DNA of 64,000 nucleotides from Schistocerca nitens (Eukaryota; Arthropoda; Insecta; Orthoptera; Acrididae). The stretch spans positions 648,020,974-648,084,973 of the forward strand of contig NC_064616.1 of NCBI RefSeq assembly GCF_023898315.1, read 5' to 3'. The notes beneath the pieces are model-generated. The model had not been told where the DNA came from and ran no database searches. It saw nothing but the letters and a program-made list of their open reading frames with translations. Of the stretch, positions 22,113 to 32,581 are shown one piece after another. The number at the start of each line of letters is the position of its first letter. Positions within the stretch are counted from its first letter, which is position 1. A program made the translations under genes and the position numbers.

Positions 22113-22612
22113 TTTTTTAATCTTTATTTAGCACAATACATTACAACTATATGAAAAATACAAAAATAACCCACCACCTCAATGATTAGTGGGCCTATGT
22201 ATTATACTACTACTAAAATACAGCAAGTTCTACATTTTAATATTGTAACTGGCTAACTTGTGGACAAGGTTAATCTATTAGACTATTCTACTATTCTGTT
22301 GTATTCTGCAGCGATTACAGGTGTGCCAGTTGGTGTTACAAACCTCCTATGTGAGCGTGCCCCTGGCACTGGGCTGGCCAAGTCTGTATTGTCGCTGCAG
22401 TCCCTACTTGTTAGTATTGTTAGTGTTCTAAGTCTACTACTACTGCTAATGTAATTGGTTCTATGTCTAAGTAGAGTGCAGTTGTCATAGCCTGGTGGGT
22501 GATGCACTCGCTGGCCTGGTCCAGTAGTGCGGCGGATTCCAGTCAGGGGAGACTGGCCTGCTCCGCACCCGGCGGTATGGCGAGTACATCTCAGTCTTTT
22601 CCGGGTTCAATA
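22113..22612 (-). other. 3' UTR of the R1-like LINE
   Basis: Non-coding, ends in a short A-tail (read as T on the plus strand). Contains a short tract of CTACTACTACT-type simple sequence. Confidence 0.65.
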
Positions 22613-23158
22613 TCATCTATCTTGGGTTCTTAAGAATTCTCGCAAAATCTTCTGTGATACCTCGTTTGCCAATGTGTTGAGGATACTGAAGGTATCGGCA
22701 CGTCGTATTAGGGCATAAGTGTGGTGATCGGGTAATTGCGCTCGCAGGTCATGCGCCACATCATCATATAACGGGCAGTTATAGATGATGTGCTCAGGTG
22801 TTCCATCTTGAGCGCCACAGTCGCACGCTGGTGTAGCTCTTTTTCCAAACCGACATAGATATGACGGATATGGTCCATGTCCCGTGAGAAAGTGCAATAG
22901 TCTCCTGCTTGGCTCGAAGTAGGTCATCCCGAGTCGCTCCTTGATATTTGGCAGCAGCTAAAAGACCCTTCTACCAGTTTCTTCATTCTCCCAAGATGTT
23001 TGCCATAACTCCTCCCCCCTTCTCTTTATGGCAGGTTTATCTCCTACCTGAACCCCCAAAATGTCCCTTGTCTTATTTATCTTTCCCTTAGTGACCCAGT
23101 ACCATGCGGCCTGTTCCCTTATCTTTATGTCTAACGGGCATAATCCCATTAGCACCAA
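22613..23158 (-). pseudogene. R1-like ORF2 C-terminal region with zinc-finger motif
   Basis: After the poly-G run the protein continues in another frame (23158-22958, LCPLDIKIREQAAWYWVTKG), a thumb/linker region typical of R1-group RTs. It then continues at 22927-22613, where CDCGAQDGTPEHIIYNC gives C-x-C-x10-H-x4-C, the C-terminal finger of R1-type proteins. Role in target binding is known for the group. Stops and shifts separate the pieces. Confidence 0.75.
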
Positions 23159-25287
23159 TAGAGCCCCCCCCCCCCCCCCCCAGGAGTTGTTCTGTAAGCA
23201 CCTACAGACCGCATTATCATGTTTATTTGCACCCTTCTCACGGCCATGGCCGGCATCACCCTCGTGAGCCTGTGAGCCCAGACCCCATACGCATAACCTA
23301 CTACTGATGATAGGACGCTATTGTGATATAATTTGATGAGAGCAGGTGGCAGGTGAAATCTTTTGTGACCAATGTTGATGAGGTTGTTCAGGGTTTCTAT
23401 TGCGCATAGTGTAATGGTTTCGATATGAGATGTATAGCTCCATTTTTCATCAATGATTACTGCAAGATATCGCGCTTTGCGACGCCGAAGAACTGGTGTT
23501 CCATCAATTCTTACTGTGGGATTCCTGACCAGACTGCCTTTTAAGAGAAGGTATGTTGACTTATTTGGTTTAATTTTCATTTTAGCTTGTTGACACCATT
23601 CAGCTAGTATGTTGATTGCTCTTTCTACTTTTGGTTCGAGTTCTTCACGGCTACGGCCGCCGACCAACAGGAGGAGGTCGTCAGCGTAGGCTATCACGTC
23701 TAGCATGTCCTCACTGAGTTGTAGGTTTTCTAGCAGCGGTTCTACATTTACGTCCCAAAAGAGTGGCCCCAGTACGGAGCCCTGGGGACACCCCTTCGTA
23801 ATGGTCTTGCATATTTTGTCGCTAGGCGATGATAACCAGACCTCCCTGTCCATGCAATAGCTCCTGAGACAGCCATAGAGGGGCCCTGGGCACTCCTTCT
23901 CACGAAAGCGGGAGAAGAGCGAGGGCCACCACAGGTTGTCAAAGGCGCCACTGATGTCCACCATGATGCCGATCACATATTTGTACGGGGCAGAGCCACA
24001 GACCTCAGCCGCCAGGGCGATTGCGTCAGACGCCGATCGCCCCGACCGAAAGCCGAACTGCCTGTCGCTCATCCCGCACAAAGTTCTGTGTGCGGTCAGT
24101 CTGTCAGCCAACAGCTTCTCTAACAGTTTCCCCATGATGTCTAGAAGACATATTGGTCTGTAGGACTTTGGCTCCACAGGATCTTTGTCCTTGCCCTTCT
24201 TGATGATGACCATATTTGCTCTTTTCCAGATCTTTGGGAATTTGCCAGTCCTAAGACATTCATTGTATAACCCTGTAAGAGGTGCTATTAGCTGTGGGCC
24301 GAGGAACTGTACCACCTCCGTTACTATACCATCTGGCCCTGGTGCTTTCCCCTTTTTTAGCGATTTTATTTGTGCAGCAATTTCTTCTTCAGAAAAAGGG
24401 TACACTCGGGTGTTGTTGGTGTACTCCTGCTGATCTGCCCTGCGGATTTGCTGCTGGGTCTCTGTTTCTCCATCTTCCTCATCATCTGGAAGTAGAGTCC
24501 TCAGGAGGACCTCAGCGGTCTCCTGCCAGGACTCTGTAGTTCTCCCAGCCTCTCTGAGAGTGGAGAGGACCGCTGGGGACCTTATCTTCTCCCTGACCAA
24601 CTTGTAGGGAACTCCCCACGGGTCAGTTTCAAGTTGTCTAAGTACATAGTCCTCCCAGCTCTTCATTCTTACCTGTTTTAATTCTTTCTGGAATGCTTCC
24701 TTTGCTTCTCTGTATTGCTGCAACCAATGTTGTTTTTCCGGCCAGACGGCACAACGCTGGTAGTACCTCCTCGCCCGTCGGACAGACTGGCGCAGACGTT
24801 CGAGGGCAGCAGTCCATGGTGATGGAGAGGCCGCTACGGTCCTTCTCCTAGTCGGAACAGCGGCTTTTACCGCCCTAACCACTGATCCCACCAGTTCCTC
24901 GGCGTACCTATCCACGTCCAGGTCACCCTCGGGCAATGGAGGCATACTACACTCTCGAGCCAGGCGTTCCCAGTTGGTTTTATTGAAGTTATACTGTGTT
25001 TCCCACCCCAGGTCCCAGCGGCACTCTTCCTGACTGAGTTGAAAGACGATCAGATTGTGGTCGCTTGTGGTAACTTGATCTTTAACTACCCAACTTTGGA
25101 TGTTACTACTGATGTTAGATGTGGCCAGGGTGACATCAATGTTGGTCCCTAATCCACCTCCACCTGTGTAGGTGGGTTGGATTTCCTGGTTTATTGGCCA
25201 CAACAAGCTGCTGGGCCATGATAAACTCCTCAGCCTTTCCACCATTTGCATCTCTGGTGCCGCTGTGCCATAGGGGGGATTTCGCAT
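23149..25287 (-). pseudogene. R1-like ORF2, reverse transcriptase
   Basis: A long open frame of 712 codons; only the part after about codon 45 is in the true frame. RT blocks: KKGKAPGPDGIVTEVVQFLG, PKSYRPICLLDIMGKLLEKL, QFGFRSGRSASDAI, GIMVDISGAFDNLWWPSL, TKGCPQGSVLGPLFWDVNV and VIAYADDLLLL, the catalytic YADD. The thumb follows to MRSVGAYRT, where the frame is lost in a Gly run encoded by poly-G (23165-23182), most likely slippage. Copies element RNA at the nicked target. Confidence 0.93.
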
Positions 25288-25696
25288 TCATATCTGCCGT
25301 GATAATAACCTTCTTGCCTTGTAACGCCGTGGTCGTTTCCGCAAGATGATCTAGGTGGTCCTCAAAATTCCCTCCGTACTGGAAATACATATTTACTATG
25401 AAAACCAGACCAAGAGGCGTCTGTAATTCCACGACGTTACAGTGGCTATTTGACAGCTGCGTTATTGTTGTTGCTCTCAGCCCTTTATTTGTGATGATTA
25501 CAACTGCTTGGGATTCTTCCCCGGTGGAAATGACTTGCCAGGAGGCTGACATGAAGGGGATTTGCCCAGCCCGAGAGTATTGTTCCTGTAGGCAGATTAC
25601 GTCCAGTCTCAGCTCCTCCACTATCCTTCGTAGCTCCTGCATGACAAGGCGACTATTGTGGGTGTTTATTTGTCCGATTACAACTTTTGGTGACAT
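25136..25696 (-). pseudogene. R1-like ORF2, endonuclease domain
   Basis: Starts MSPKVVIGQINTHNSRLVMQ. Apurinic-type endonuclease motifs: Asn in QINTHNS, Glu in ICLQEQY, IITADMNAKSPLWHS (Asp, Asn), and, after a one-base frameshift near 25155, TSDHNLIVF (Asp-His) in the RT frame. The ATG overlaps the stop of the preceding ORF (TAATG at 25698-25694, minus strand), suggesting re-initiation. Only the single frameshift separates it from the RT. Confidence 0.9.
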
Positions 25697-26508
25697 TATG
25701 GGAAATATGTATGGAAATTACATTCGGGCCATAGTTGGCTCCAGTCTGATGCTATTCGCCCATTGGCCAGGACAGACTCCAACTCAAATCTTTCCCCTCT
25801 CCTTTCAAACACTTTTTTCAGCAAGTCACGCAGGGCTCCGAATTCGGTGGGAAGGTTCATTGACCTCAGCTGTATTCTGTCTACAGCCTCCATTGTGGAG
25901 AAGGTGACCCTTCTTCCATATTTATGCCCTACACGTACGACGTGCCGAAGTGCTGTGGTGAGGATGGCCGGCTGCTCCAGGCGGGAAAGCTGCATAGCGA
26001 ATTCTAAGTTTGGATAGATTCTCCTAGGGTCTACCCCTGTGGGTCTTAATGTTGTTGCGTCCAGTTGTGTTGTGCTTGTAGCAGAGCTATCCTGTAGGAT
26101 TGCTTTGGGGGTGTCGTCTTGTGTGGGGATGGTGGTGGTTGTGTCTTGGGGTCTTGAGTCATTAGGTGGCGTGTGGGTGCTTAGTGTTGGGGGAGGTTGA
26201 CTTGTTGTTGCCGATCGGGCGACAAAGTTTGCCGCTTCAGGGTTGAGTGTGGAGGTGACAACTGGAGGATCATAATTTACAGGTTCAGGCTGTATGGTTA
26301 TATCTTTTATGGGAGTTTTTTGTTCGTCTGCTTCTTCTGCTGGTTCTGTTTGTATACTTACACTTCTCATGATTATTTCTTGTTCCTTGGTGTTCTGTAC
26401 TCGATTTATGAATTCTTTGAATTTACGTGCTCTTTCAGCATCTCTTCTATGTTTGCTAGGGGATTTACTTTTCTTAGCTGTCCTGCTTTGGTTTACAGCG
26501 TCAGCCAT
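25696..26508 (-). CDS. Extra ORF between ORF1 and ORF2 of the R1-like LINE
   Basis: Intact 270-residue frame starting MADAVNQSRTAKKSKSPSKH. The N-terminal third is basic and charged (HRRDAERARKFKEF). The middle is Thr/Pro/Ser-rich and looks disordered (TTTIPTQDDTPKAILQ). The C-terminal 100 residues look folded (LEQPAILTTALRHVVRVGHK, FGALRDLLKKVFERRGERFE). It begins 37 bp after the ORF1 stop and its own stop overlaps the ORF2 start. I recognise no domain. Possible roles are an accessory nucleic-acid-binding protein or a split-off C-terminus of ORF1. Its integrity next to broken neighbours is notable. Confidence 0.7.
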   Translation of the reverse strand: MADAVNQSRTAKKSKSPSKHRRDAERARKFKEFINRVQNTKEQEIIMRSVSIQTEPAEEADEQKTPIKDITIQPEPVNYDPPVVTSTLNPEAANFVARSATTSQPPPTLSTHTPPNDSRPQDTTTTIPTQDDTPKAILQDSSATSTTQLDATTLRPTGVDPRRIYPNLEFAMQLSRLEQPAILTTALRHVVRVGHKYGRRVTFSTMEAVDRIQLRSMNLPTEFGALRDLLKKVFERRGERFELESVLANGRIASDWSQLWPECNFHTYFP

Positions 26509-26545
26509 AATCAGTTCTGGCTATTAAGCGCTGTTCGAACATCTT

Positions 26546-27628
26546 TTAGGTTGGGCAGTTTCTGCCAGATGCCCCGCAGGACTTTTTTCCTCTACGTGTA
26601 CATGGCACACAAACGCTTGTTTTGCTGCAGTTTTTTCTTAGATGATCTTCAGAACCACACCTGGAGCAGGCCGGCTTCCTAGTACAGTATTTATGTATAT
26701 GATCAATATCTGCACAGCTGTGGCAACGAGGTACCACCAGGAAATCCTTGACATTTATGGCATGAAAGCCTACGTACACCTTGCCCATTGTTGTTAATCT
26801 TTTCCAGAGAGCCCCTGAGACCTCCGCCACATGGTGGACTACATCTCGGTCCCTCGGTCCTGTCCTGAATCTTAACTTAAAATCTTTCATAAAAGTCTCA
26901 ATGTCCATGTCATCTAGATTCTGTTGGTACAGAGTGTCACAAAGGTCTTCATTAGTTAATGAAACTGGAACATCATATAGGATGACCAGTGGGTTCCTCT
27001 TTCGTGGGGGCTCGCATCGGACTGATTTACAGAGTTTCTGGTTTGCCAGTATCTTGTCTTTATCCTCTTCTGTGGCAACATCTACAATGACTACATTCTT
27101 GGTTGCCTTGACCCTGTTAATCTTAATCTTGTCTTTGGCTGGGTTTAATGAGGTTGCAAAGACCTCCTGAACTTTCTTAATGTCCTGTCCGGGGAGTGGT
27201 CACAAAAAGACCGCTGTGTCAGGTCGTTTTGACACTTTCGCAATCGTGTCCTTGGTGGATTGGGGCTTTGTTGCCGCTTGCGCAACAACACCGGCCCATG
27301 ACTTTGTTGGTTGCTTCCTGAGCCTGTCATTTTCTTTCTCTAGCTCCGCTATCCTGCCCGCTAATTTGGCGCTAGCAATTGACCATGCGGCCAGCTCATT
27401 TTTGAGTGTTTGAACGGCTGCTTGACTAATTTTTCCGTTTTTGACATTTTGGTCAATGAATTGGCTTAACCTCATGAATCGCTCTATAGTGCTTTCCTCC
27501 GTCGCTTGATTCAAGCCATCTTGTGGCGAAAAATCAGCTAACATAGAAGCCCTCGTGGGCGCACTCGATTTGCTTGTCTCATCTGTAGCCATCATTTCGG
27601 TTTGACAAGCGAAAAAATTGGGAGCCAC
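26546..27628 (-). pseudogene. R1-like ORF1 (gag-like, three zinc knuckles, one TGA)
   Basis: Single frame from ATG at 27628 to the stop at 26546, broken only by TGA at 27202-27200. First part: a coiled-coil-like stretch (LAAWSIASAKLAGRIAELEK). Middle: RRM-like fold region around RKRNPLVILYDVPVSLTNED. C-terminus: zinc knuckles CHSCADIDHIHKYC, CSRCGSEDHLRKNC and a third incomplete one (CVPCTRRGKKSCGASGRNC). ORF1 proteins of this group bind element RNA and help target choice. The start could also be one of the ATG pair about a dozen codons in (MMATDETSK). Confidence 0.85.
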
Positions 27629-28914
27629 GTCTCTTGCCCCGGACCGGCTCCTCTGGCATGGGGGGGGGGGGGACTAAAGTGCAGCTCGTCCACTGGCCTC
27701 GCCCCTAGACCAAGGACCCCTCAGAGCTGCCAGGTTCAGCGTGCCGTTTCCAGCGCACTGGTCCTCTTCGATAACTAGCCACCTCTGATTTCACCTATCT
27801 CGCACCGGCAAGTATACCCCGCACTCCGGGGAGGCGGATGCACCTCCCGCCCTTCGCCCCCTACTGGCCCAAGCTTCCACCTGACGGCCAAGGACCCACT
27901 CCTACTCAGGTGGTGGGCCGGTCACCCAGTCGTTCGGGGGTCTGGGCCCATCTAACCTCACCCAGGCTGTGTTACCACCTCCTGGGCTTGGCGGAGCACG
28001 CCTCGGAAGACCAGAGACGCGGCGAAGCACACTTGCCGACTTGGGGCAGGATCCCACGACGGCAAACCAGCCACCGGCGTGGGGACACAGTTGGTGTGGT
28101 GTCCCCTATTGCGCAGCTCCCCCTGCGCCATGCACCCTTTGCTTTCGCTTTGGGTTGGGAGACCTTTAACGTCGTCCAGGACGTGAGGAACTACAGCAGC
28201 CGGGCTGTAGGGCTCCGGCGTCGTCGTTTGACTTACCTCATGCCCTCGCCCAGCTGCCAAGCTCGACTCAAGAGAGACAGGTGGTGTGTCTCCCGTAACG
28301 CAGCTTCCCCTGCGCCACGCACCCTTTGCTTTCGCCTCGGGTTGGGGGCGTTTAACGTCCTACCTTGACGGAAGTTTAACGTCCTTCCTTGACACAACGA
28401 CAACCCTCACCATTTCACAGCCCGGAGATGGTACAAAATTGTGATGATGTTGAAAGAATGATGGAATGGCCCAGGTCTTATGTTGTGGAGTTTGACATCA
28501 TCGAGACGGTGCGGCACTCAAACCCGAGTTACATTCCCCGGAGGGCCTCCACACATACTGGGGGATCATGGCCGACCATGTCTCACCCACCACTTTTGAT
28601 AATTCACCGTGGGCCAGTGCGGATCGGTGAGGATTGCACCCAGTTAAGGGCTAGCCTTTTAACGTCATGCATGGACGGCCCTTCCCGTGTTAGCTTCACC
28701 CCATCTAGGGGGCTACTGAGCGCCGGGCCACGTCAAGGCCACGGGATAGGACATTGCGGTCCCCGCCCCACTCAGGTTCCTCTGAGCCACAGAGCACTTC
28801 AGAAATCTGAAGATTTCCAGGAATCAGAGGGTCTCCTGGCGGTTTTAACCCAGTTTCGGAAGGTAACACACCTCCCCCAGGTGGCGCCACGCAGACCGCT
28901 TTCCCGTGCGATAG
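27629..28914 (-). other. 5' UTR of the R1-like LINE, GC-rich with internal repeats
   Basis: About 1.29 kb, GC-rich, with a poly-G run (plus strand) near 27661-27672. A block of about 90 bp is duplicated (28086-28175 and 28268-28360), sharing CACCCTTTGCTTTCGC, and a TTTAACGTCCTNCCTTGAC unit is repeated at 28349-28393. LINE promoters are often internal and repeated in the 5' UTR; here that is inference. No long frame of convincing coding character. Confidence 0.65.
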
Positions 28915-29450
28915 TCGTCACTTTACCATAATCACAGACCACAAACCTTTGACATCGCTTTTTCATCCGAACAAGCCTGTACCTCCACGTACAGCGCAGA
29001 AATTGATTCGCTGGTCTATTTTCCTCTCGCAGTACCACTACGATATCTTGTATCGGTCCACTGCTCAGCACGGAAACGCCGATGTGTTGTCCTGTTTGCC
29101 TGTAGCTGAGGATAGGGCATTCGATTCCTCCGAAATTGCTTGCATCTTCATTCATTCGGAAATCGATGACGTGGTCGAATCGTTTCCGATTGATTTTCGT
29201 CGTGTAGCTGCAGCCACAACTGGCGACCCTACCCTTGCCACCGTTCTGCGTTTTGTTGCTACGCAATGGCTCTTGTCAAAGTCACGGATCGGGGACTCGT
29301 TGGTTCGCCGATTTTTTGCTCACAAGGAGAGACTTTTTGTTCGACGTGGTGTTTTGTTGTTGCGTTCTGATAATGATCAGTCCAGGGTCGTGGTCCCACG
29401 TTCGTTAGTCCTCTGTCTTAAAGCTTCTCCACCAAGGACATTGGGGTATA
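28915..29450 (+). pseudogene. RNase H end and integrase start of gypsy B
   Basis: Picks up RNase H right after the LINE insertion: FTIITDHKPLTSLF with the last catalytic Asp, then RTAQKLIRWSIFLSQYHYDI and HGNADVLSCLP. Pol continues into the integrase N-terminal region (DDVVESFPIDF). The frame stays open to 29686 but the true integrase moves to another frame near 29440. Confidence 0.85.
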
Positions 29451-30026
29451 GTGAGAACGAAACAACTTGCTCGTCAGCACTGTACTTGGTTCGGAATCGA
29501 TGCCGCGATTACGACTATGTGCTCTTCTTGCATGGTGTGTGCCGAACAACAATCAGCACCACCGCGGAAATTTCGGAAATTCTTTGCATGGCCAAAAGCC
29601 ACTTCCCCTTGGCAATGCTTACACATAGATTTTGCTGGTCCGTTCTGGAATGCTCGATGGTTGGTTGTGGTAGATTCATTCAGTAATTTTCCTTTTGTTG
29701 TCCGGATGTCTTCCACGACGTCATCTGCCACCATCCAAGCGTTATCTGCTATCTTTTGCATTGAAGGTCTTCCACAGACAATTGTTTCCGACAATGGCCC
29801 ACAATTCATGTCCGGAGAATTTCAGTCATTCTGCAAGACCAATGGTATTCAACATCTGACGTCAGCGCCGTTTTCGCCACAGTCAAACGGTGCCGCTGAA
29901 CGATTGGTCAGGACTTTCAAGTCACAGACGTTGAAGTTGAAAGAGTCGCAATCTAAGGGGAGGACGCGTTATTGCTCTTTTTGTCCTTGTATGCTCTCAG
30001 CCCCGAGATGTTCGGTTGCCGGCTGA
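29451..30026 (+). pseudogene. Integrase core of gypsy B
   Basis: Joins element DNA to the chromosome. Zinc-binding part: His in ARQHCTWFG, then CSSCMVC. Core: Asp in CLHIDFAGPFW, Asp in IVSDNGPQF, Glu in SNGAAERLVRTF. There are 35 residues between the last two, so D,D35E is intact. A frameshift precedes this frame and another follows near 29960, so the protein is broken on both sides. Confidence 0.92.
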
Positions 30027-30826
30027 GTTGCTCCACGGTCGCCATCATCGAACCATGATGTCTTTGCTACATCCGCCGCATCAGGTTCCTGTGCAGCGGC
30101 AGACACCTGCTTTTGCACTAGGCGACGTTGTCTACTACCGGCAACTATCGAGGTTCACGGCGTTGGCTCGAAGGGCGCGTTCTTCGCTGCCTCGGACGCG
30201 CTATGTATCTGGTTTTGGGGGTCTCTGGTGAGGTGCGCTGGCATCTCAATCAGCTGTGCCTCTGTCGTCGCACGGGATCTGCCGCTCGCCGTCCGCTTTC
30301 AGCGACGGTGCCATCCGCTCAGCGCCCCGGGTACCCATCTACTGCTCGTTTCAGCCCCAGGTGTTTACCGACGCTGCCTTCCATTTTGCCCCATGGCGAC
30401 GCGCCGACGCCGCTGCCTGTTCTCCCACCGGCGACGCCCGCAGTGGACGCGTCGCTGCCGCCGTCGGGCGCCTCCCTGGGTCACCCGCTGCCGATCGCTT
30501 CCCGTGACCAGTTGTCCTCCGACATGGAACTCTTGCCCGCTCCGGACCGTATGTCGTCTTCGCCCGTCGGGTGCTCCGGCCCGATGGAGGTCGAGCCTTC
30601 GGCCCCTCCTGTCTCTCTACGGGCGCATACACCGCATGTTGGCGTGCATCCTGGAGTAGGTTTTCAGGCGTTCCCTAGCACCCCGCGGTCCGAATGGCAG
30701 GGTGCGGGTGCCACAGCCTCGCCTGTTGTTAGGCTCCTCGCCTCGTCGCATACGTCAACATGGGGTCCTCCCCACGGCAGGCGGAGGCCTTATACCACAA
30801 GCGTCCGCCGATTTGCGGGGGAGGAA
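30016..30826 (+). pseudogene. Integrase C-terminal tail of gypsy B
   Basis: In the frame starting 30128, YLVLGVSGEVRWHLNQLCLC matches the end of gypsy integrases (a Leu-Val-x-Gly-x turn and a His-x-Asn-Gln ending). After it comes a low-complexity Pro/Ser/Ala/Arg tail that runs into the 3' LTR. The tail has open frames in all three phases because of its GC content; only the first part can be assigned. Confidence 0.7.
30817..30826 (+). promoter_or_regulatory. Polypurine tract of gypsy B
   Basis: GGGGGAGGAA lies directly before the 3' LTR, the expected primer for plus-strand DNA synthesis. Confidence 0.8.
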
Positions 30827-31358
30827 TGTGGTGTCACCGCCAGACACCACACTTGCTAGGTGGTAGCTTTTAAATCGGCCGCGGTCCGTTAGTATACGTC
30901 GGACCCGCGTGTCGCCACTATCAGTGATTGCAGACCGAGCGCCGCCACACGGCAAGTCTAATCTAGAGAGACTCCCTAGCACTCGCCCCAGTTGTACAGG
31001 CGCTTTTTCTAGCGATGGTTCACTGACTACATACGCTCTCATTTGCAGAGACGACAGTTTAACATAGCCTTCAGCTACGTCATTTGCTACGACCTACCAA
31101 GGCGCCATATTCTTCAAGAATGTATTCTGAACTGATAATATTGTGAATCATGTACCATCAAGAGTGACGTTCATGATAAATGGATTAAAGTTAAGTATCA
31201 AACTAGCTACGTCCGCTTTCTGAATTCCAATTCCTTGTCATGTTCCAGACCTCACGTCAGTATAGTCCTTCCCTCCTCACGCCAGCCTGCGTGAGCTAAA
31301 ACGCGTGCATTTCGGCCCCCTCTAGTAACACGGTGTTGCCACTTCTGTCAACACAACA
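30827..31358 (+). repeat. 3' LTR of gypsy B
   Basis: 532 bp, same length as the 5' LTR, roughly 30 differences by eye. Followed by the GGTTG duplication. Confidence 0.92.
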
Positions 31359-31498
31359 GGTTGAATGTAAAGCCCGACGAGAAGTTTGCTGCAAAGGCAT
31401 ACCCTGTAGTATTTGCTCAAAGAGAAGTTATGTAGTATGAGGTCCACCGAATGTTAGAATGGGGCATTATCGAATGCGCCTGCAGGGGATACATTAGC

Positions 31499-31688
31499 GC
31501 CGGCCGTTGTGGCCGAGCGGTTCTAGGCGCCTCAGTCTGGAACCGCGCGACTGCTACGGTCGCAGGTTCGAATCCTGCCTCGGGCATGGATGTGTGTGAT
31601 GTCCTTAGGTTAGTTAGGTTGAAGCAGTTCTAAGTTCTAGGGGACTGATGACCTCAGATGTTAAGTCCCATAGTGCTCAGAGCCGTTT
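31499..31688 (+). repeat. tRNA-headed SINE (head type A)
   Basis: Flanked by GATACATTAGC at 31488-31498 and 31689-31699. Head: GCCGGCCGTTGTGGCCGAGC with B-box GGTTCGAATCC; body with GTCCTTAGGTTAGTTAGG; end CAGAGCCGTTT. Element C RT frame continues across it. Confidence 0.92.
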
Positions 31689-32456
31689 GATACATTAGCC
31701 CATTATTCGTAGTCCCCAAAAGGGATGGAAATGTATGCCATGTTCTAGATGTTTGAAAGCAAAACAAGTTAGTCGAGAGAGAAAGCGATAGACCAGTATC
31801 AATTGACGATTTACTTCAACTATTCCATGGGGTAACGTTTTTATCGCCTGTGGGTGTAGCCTGTGGATACTGAAACCTCAGGTTAGCCCCAGAACCAAGG
31901 AAGTGCACTGAATTTTTGCTTGGCGGTTTGTGCTATCAATTATGTGTAGTGCTGTTCGGTTTCAATACATCAGCTGTGCATTTTTTAGGGCAATGCACAA
32001 AGTTCTGGACCCAGAAATTTGAGAGTTACTGTTTATTTCGATAGTGTGTTAGCTAGACCCTCGTGGGAAGAACACTGTAAACAACTGGAGCGCATGTTAA
32101 TAGCCACGAAGAAAAGTAAAATTAAGCTCAACTTAGTAAAATCGAATTGGATAAAAGCGAGATAAAATTCTTAGAGCATGATCAGTATAGACGGCATAAT
32201 ACCTGAAAGAGAGAAGATTAGAACAGTCGAGGAATTTCCTAGTCTAAAAATAAAAAAAATGTTTGGGGGCTGATGCTCGGTCTCTTTGGTTTTTATAGGC
32301 GTTTAGTCTTGCCACTGGCCTTCAGCACTCCAATTAGGAACCAGGTGCCCAAGAAGAACGCGCTATGGGTATGAACTCCAAAATACGAAGTGGCATTCCA
32401 AGACCTCAGATGACCATTGCTTGAAAGTAAAATATTGTACCATACTGTCTGTACAA

Positions 32457-32581
32457 TCGTGATGACTGGGTGTTGTGTGATGCCCTTAGGTTAGTTAGGT
32501 TTAAGTAGTTCTAAGTTCTAGGGGACTGATGACCATAGATGTTAAGTCCCATAGTGCTCAGAGCCATTTGAACTATTTTTT
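32457..32581 (+). repeat. 5'-truncated SINE
   Basis: Body and tail only, starting near TCGTGATGACTGGGTGTTG, which matches the downstream part of head type B. Flanked by TGTCTGTACAA at 32446-32456 and 32582-32592. Lies within element C pol. 5' truncation with intact target duplications fits LINE-driven insertion. Confidence 0.85.

Larger units (their letters stand above)
22113..28914 (-). mobile_element. R1-like LINE inserted in gypsy B
   Basis: A 6.8-kb non-LTR element on the minus strand. It is flanked by the 10-bp duplication TCGTCACTTT (22103-22112 and 28915-28924), with its A-tail as poly-T at 22113. Order on the minus strand: 5' UTR (28914-27629), ORF1 with zinc knuckles, a second ORF, then endonuclease, RT and a C-terminal CCHC-like domain. 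The C-terminal domain and gag-type ORF1 place it in the R1/I group. Apparently full length. Three defects in coding regions: TGA in ORF1, frameshift between endonuclease and RT, and a shift at a poly-G run near 23165-23182. Confidence 0.92.
18776..31358 (+). mobile_element. Ty3/gypsy retrotransposon B
   Basis: Bounded by 532-bp LTRs (18776-19307, 30827-31358), each TGTGGTG to CAACA. A 5-bp duplication GGTTG lies at 18771-18775 and 31359-31363. Order inside: PBS, gag with zinc knuckle, protease, RT, RNase H, integrase, polypurine tract, as in Ty3/gypsy. The LTRs differ at roughly 30 positions by eye, about 6 percent, so it is much older than retrotransposon A. Frameshifts occur in gag, between protease and RT, and in integrase. 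A 6.8-kb R1-like LINE splits RNase H. Confidence 0.94.

Noticed and set aside
22753..23307. Plus-strand frames over the R1-like ORF2
   Set aside because: Shadow frames of the minus-strand RT, some caused by the poly-C run.
30228..30659. Separate gene or envelope after gypsy B integrase
   Set aside because: GC-rich low-complexity tail with all frames partly open; no signal peptide, membrane span or furin-like site.
31499..31590. Functional tRNA genes at the SINE heads (also 49320, 56041, 61247)
   Set aside because: A and B boxes are present, but each is fused to a common body and flanked by target duplications, so they are SINE heads.
31610..31625. Telomeric sequence (TTAGG units)
   Set aside because: The TTAGGTTAGTTAGG tract is a fixed part of the SINE body, only two to three units long.
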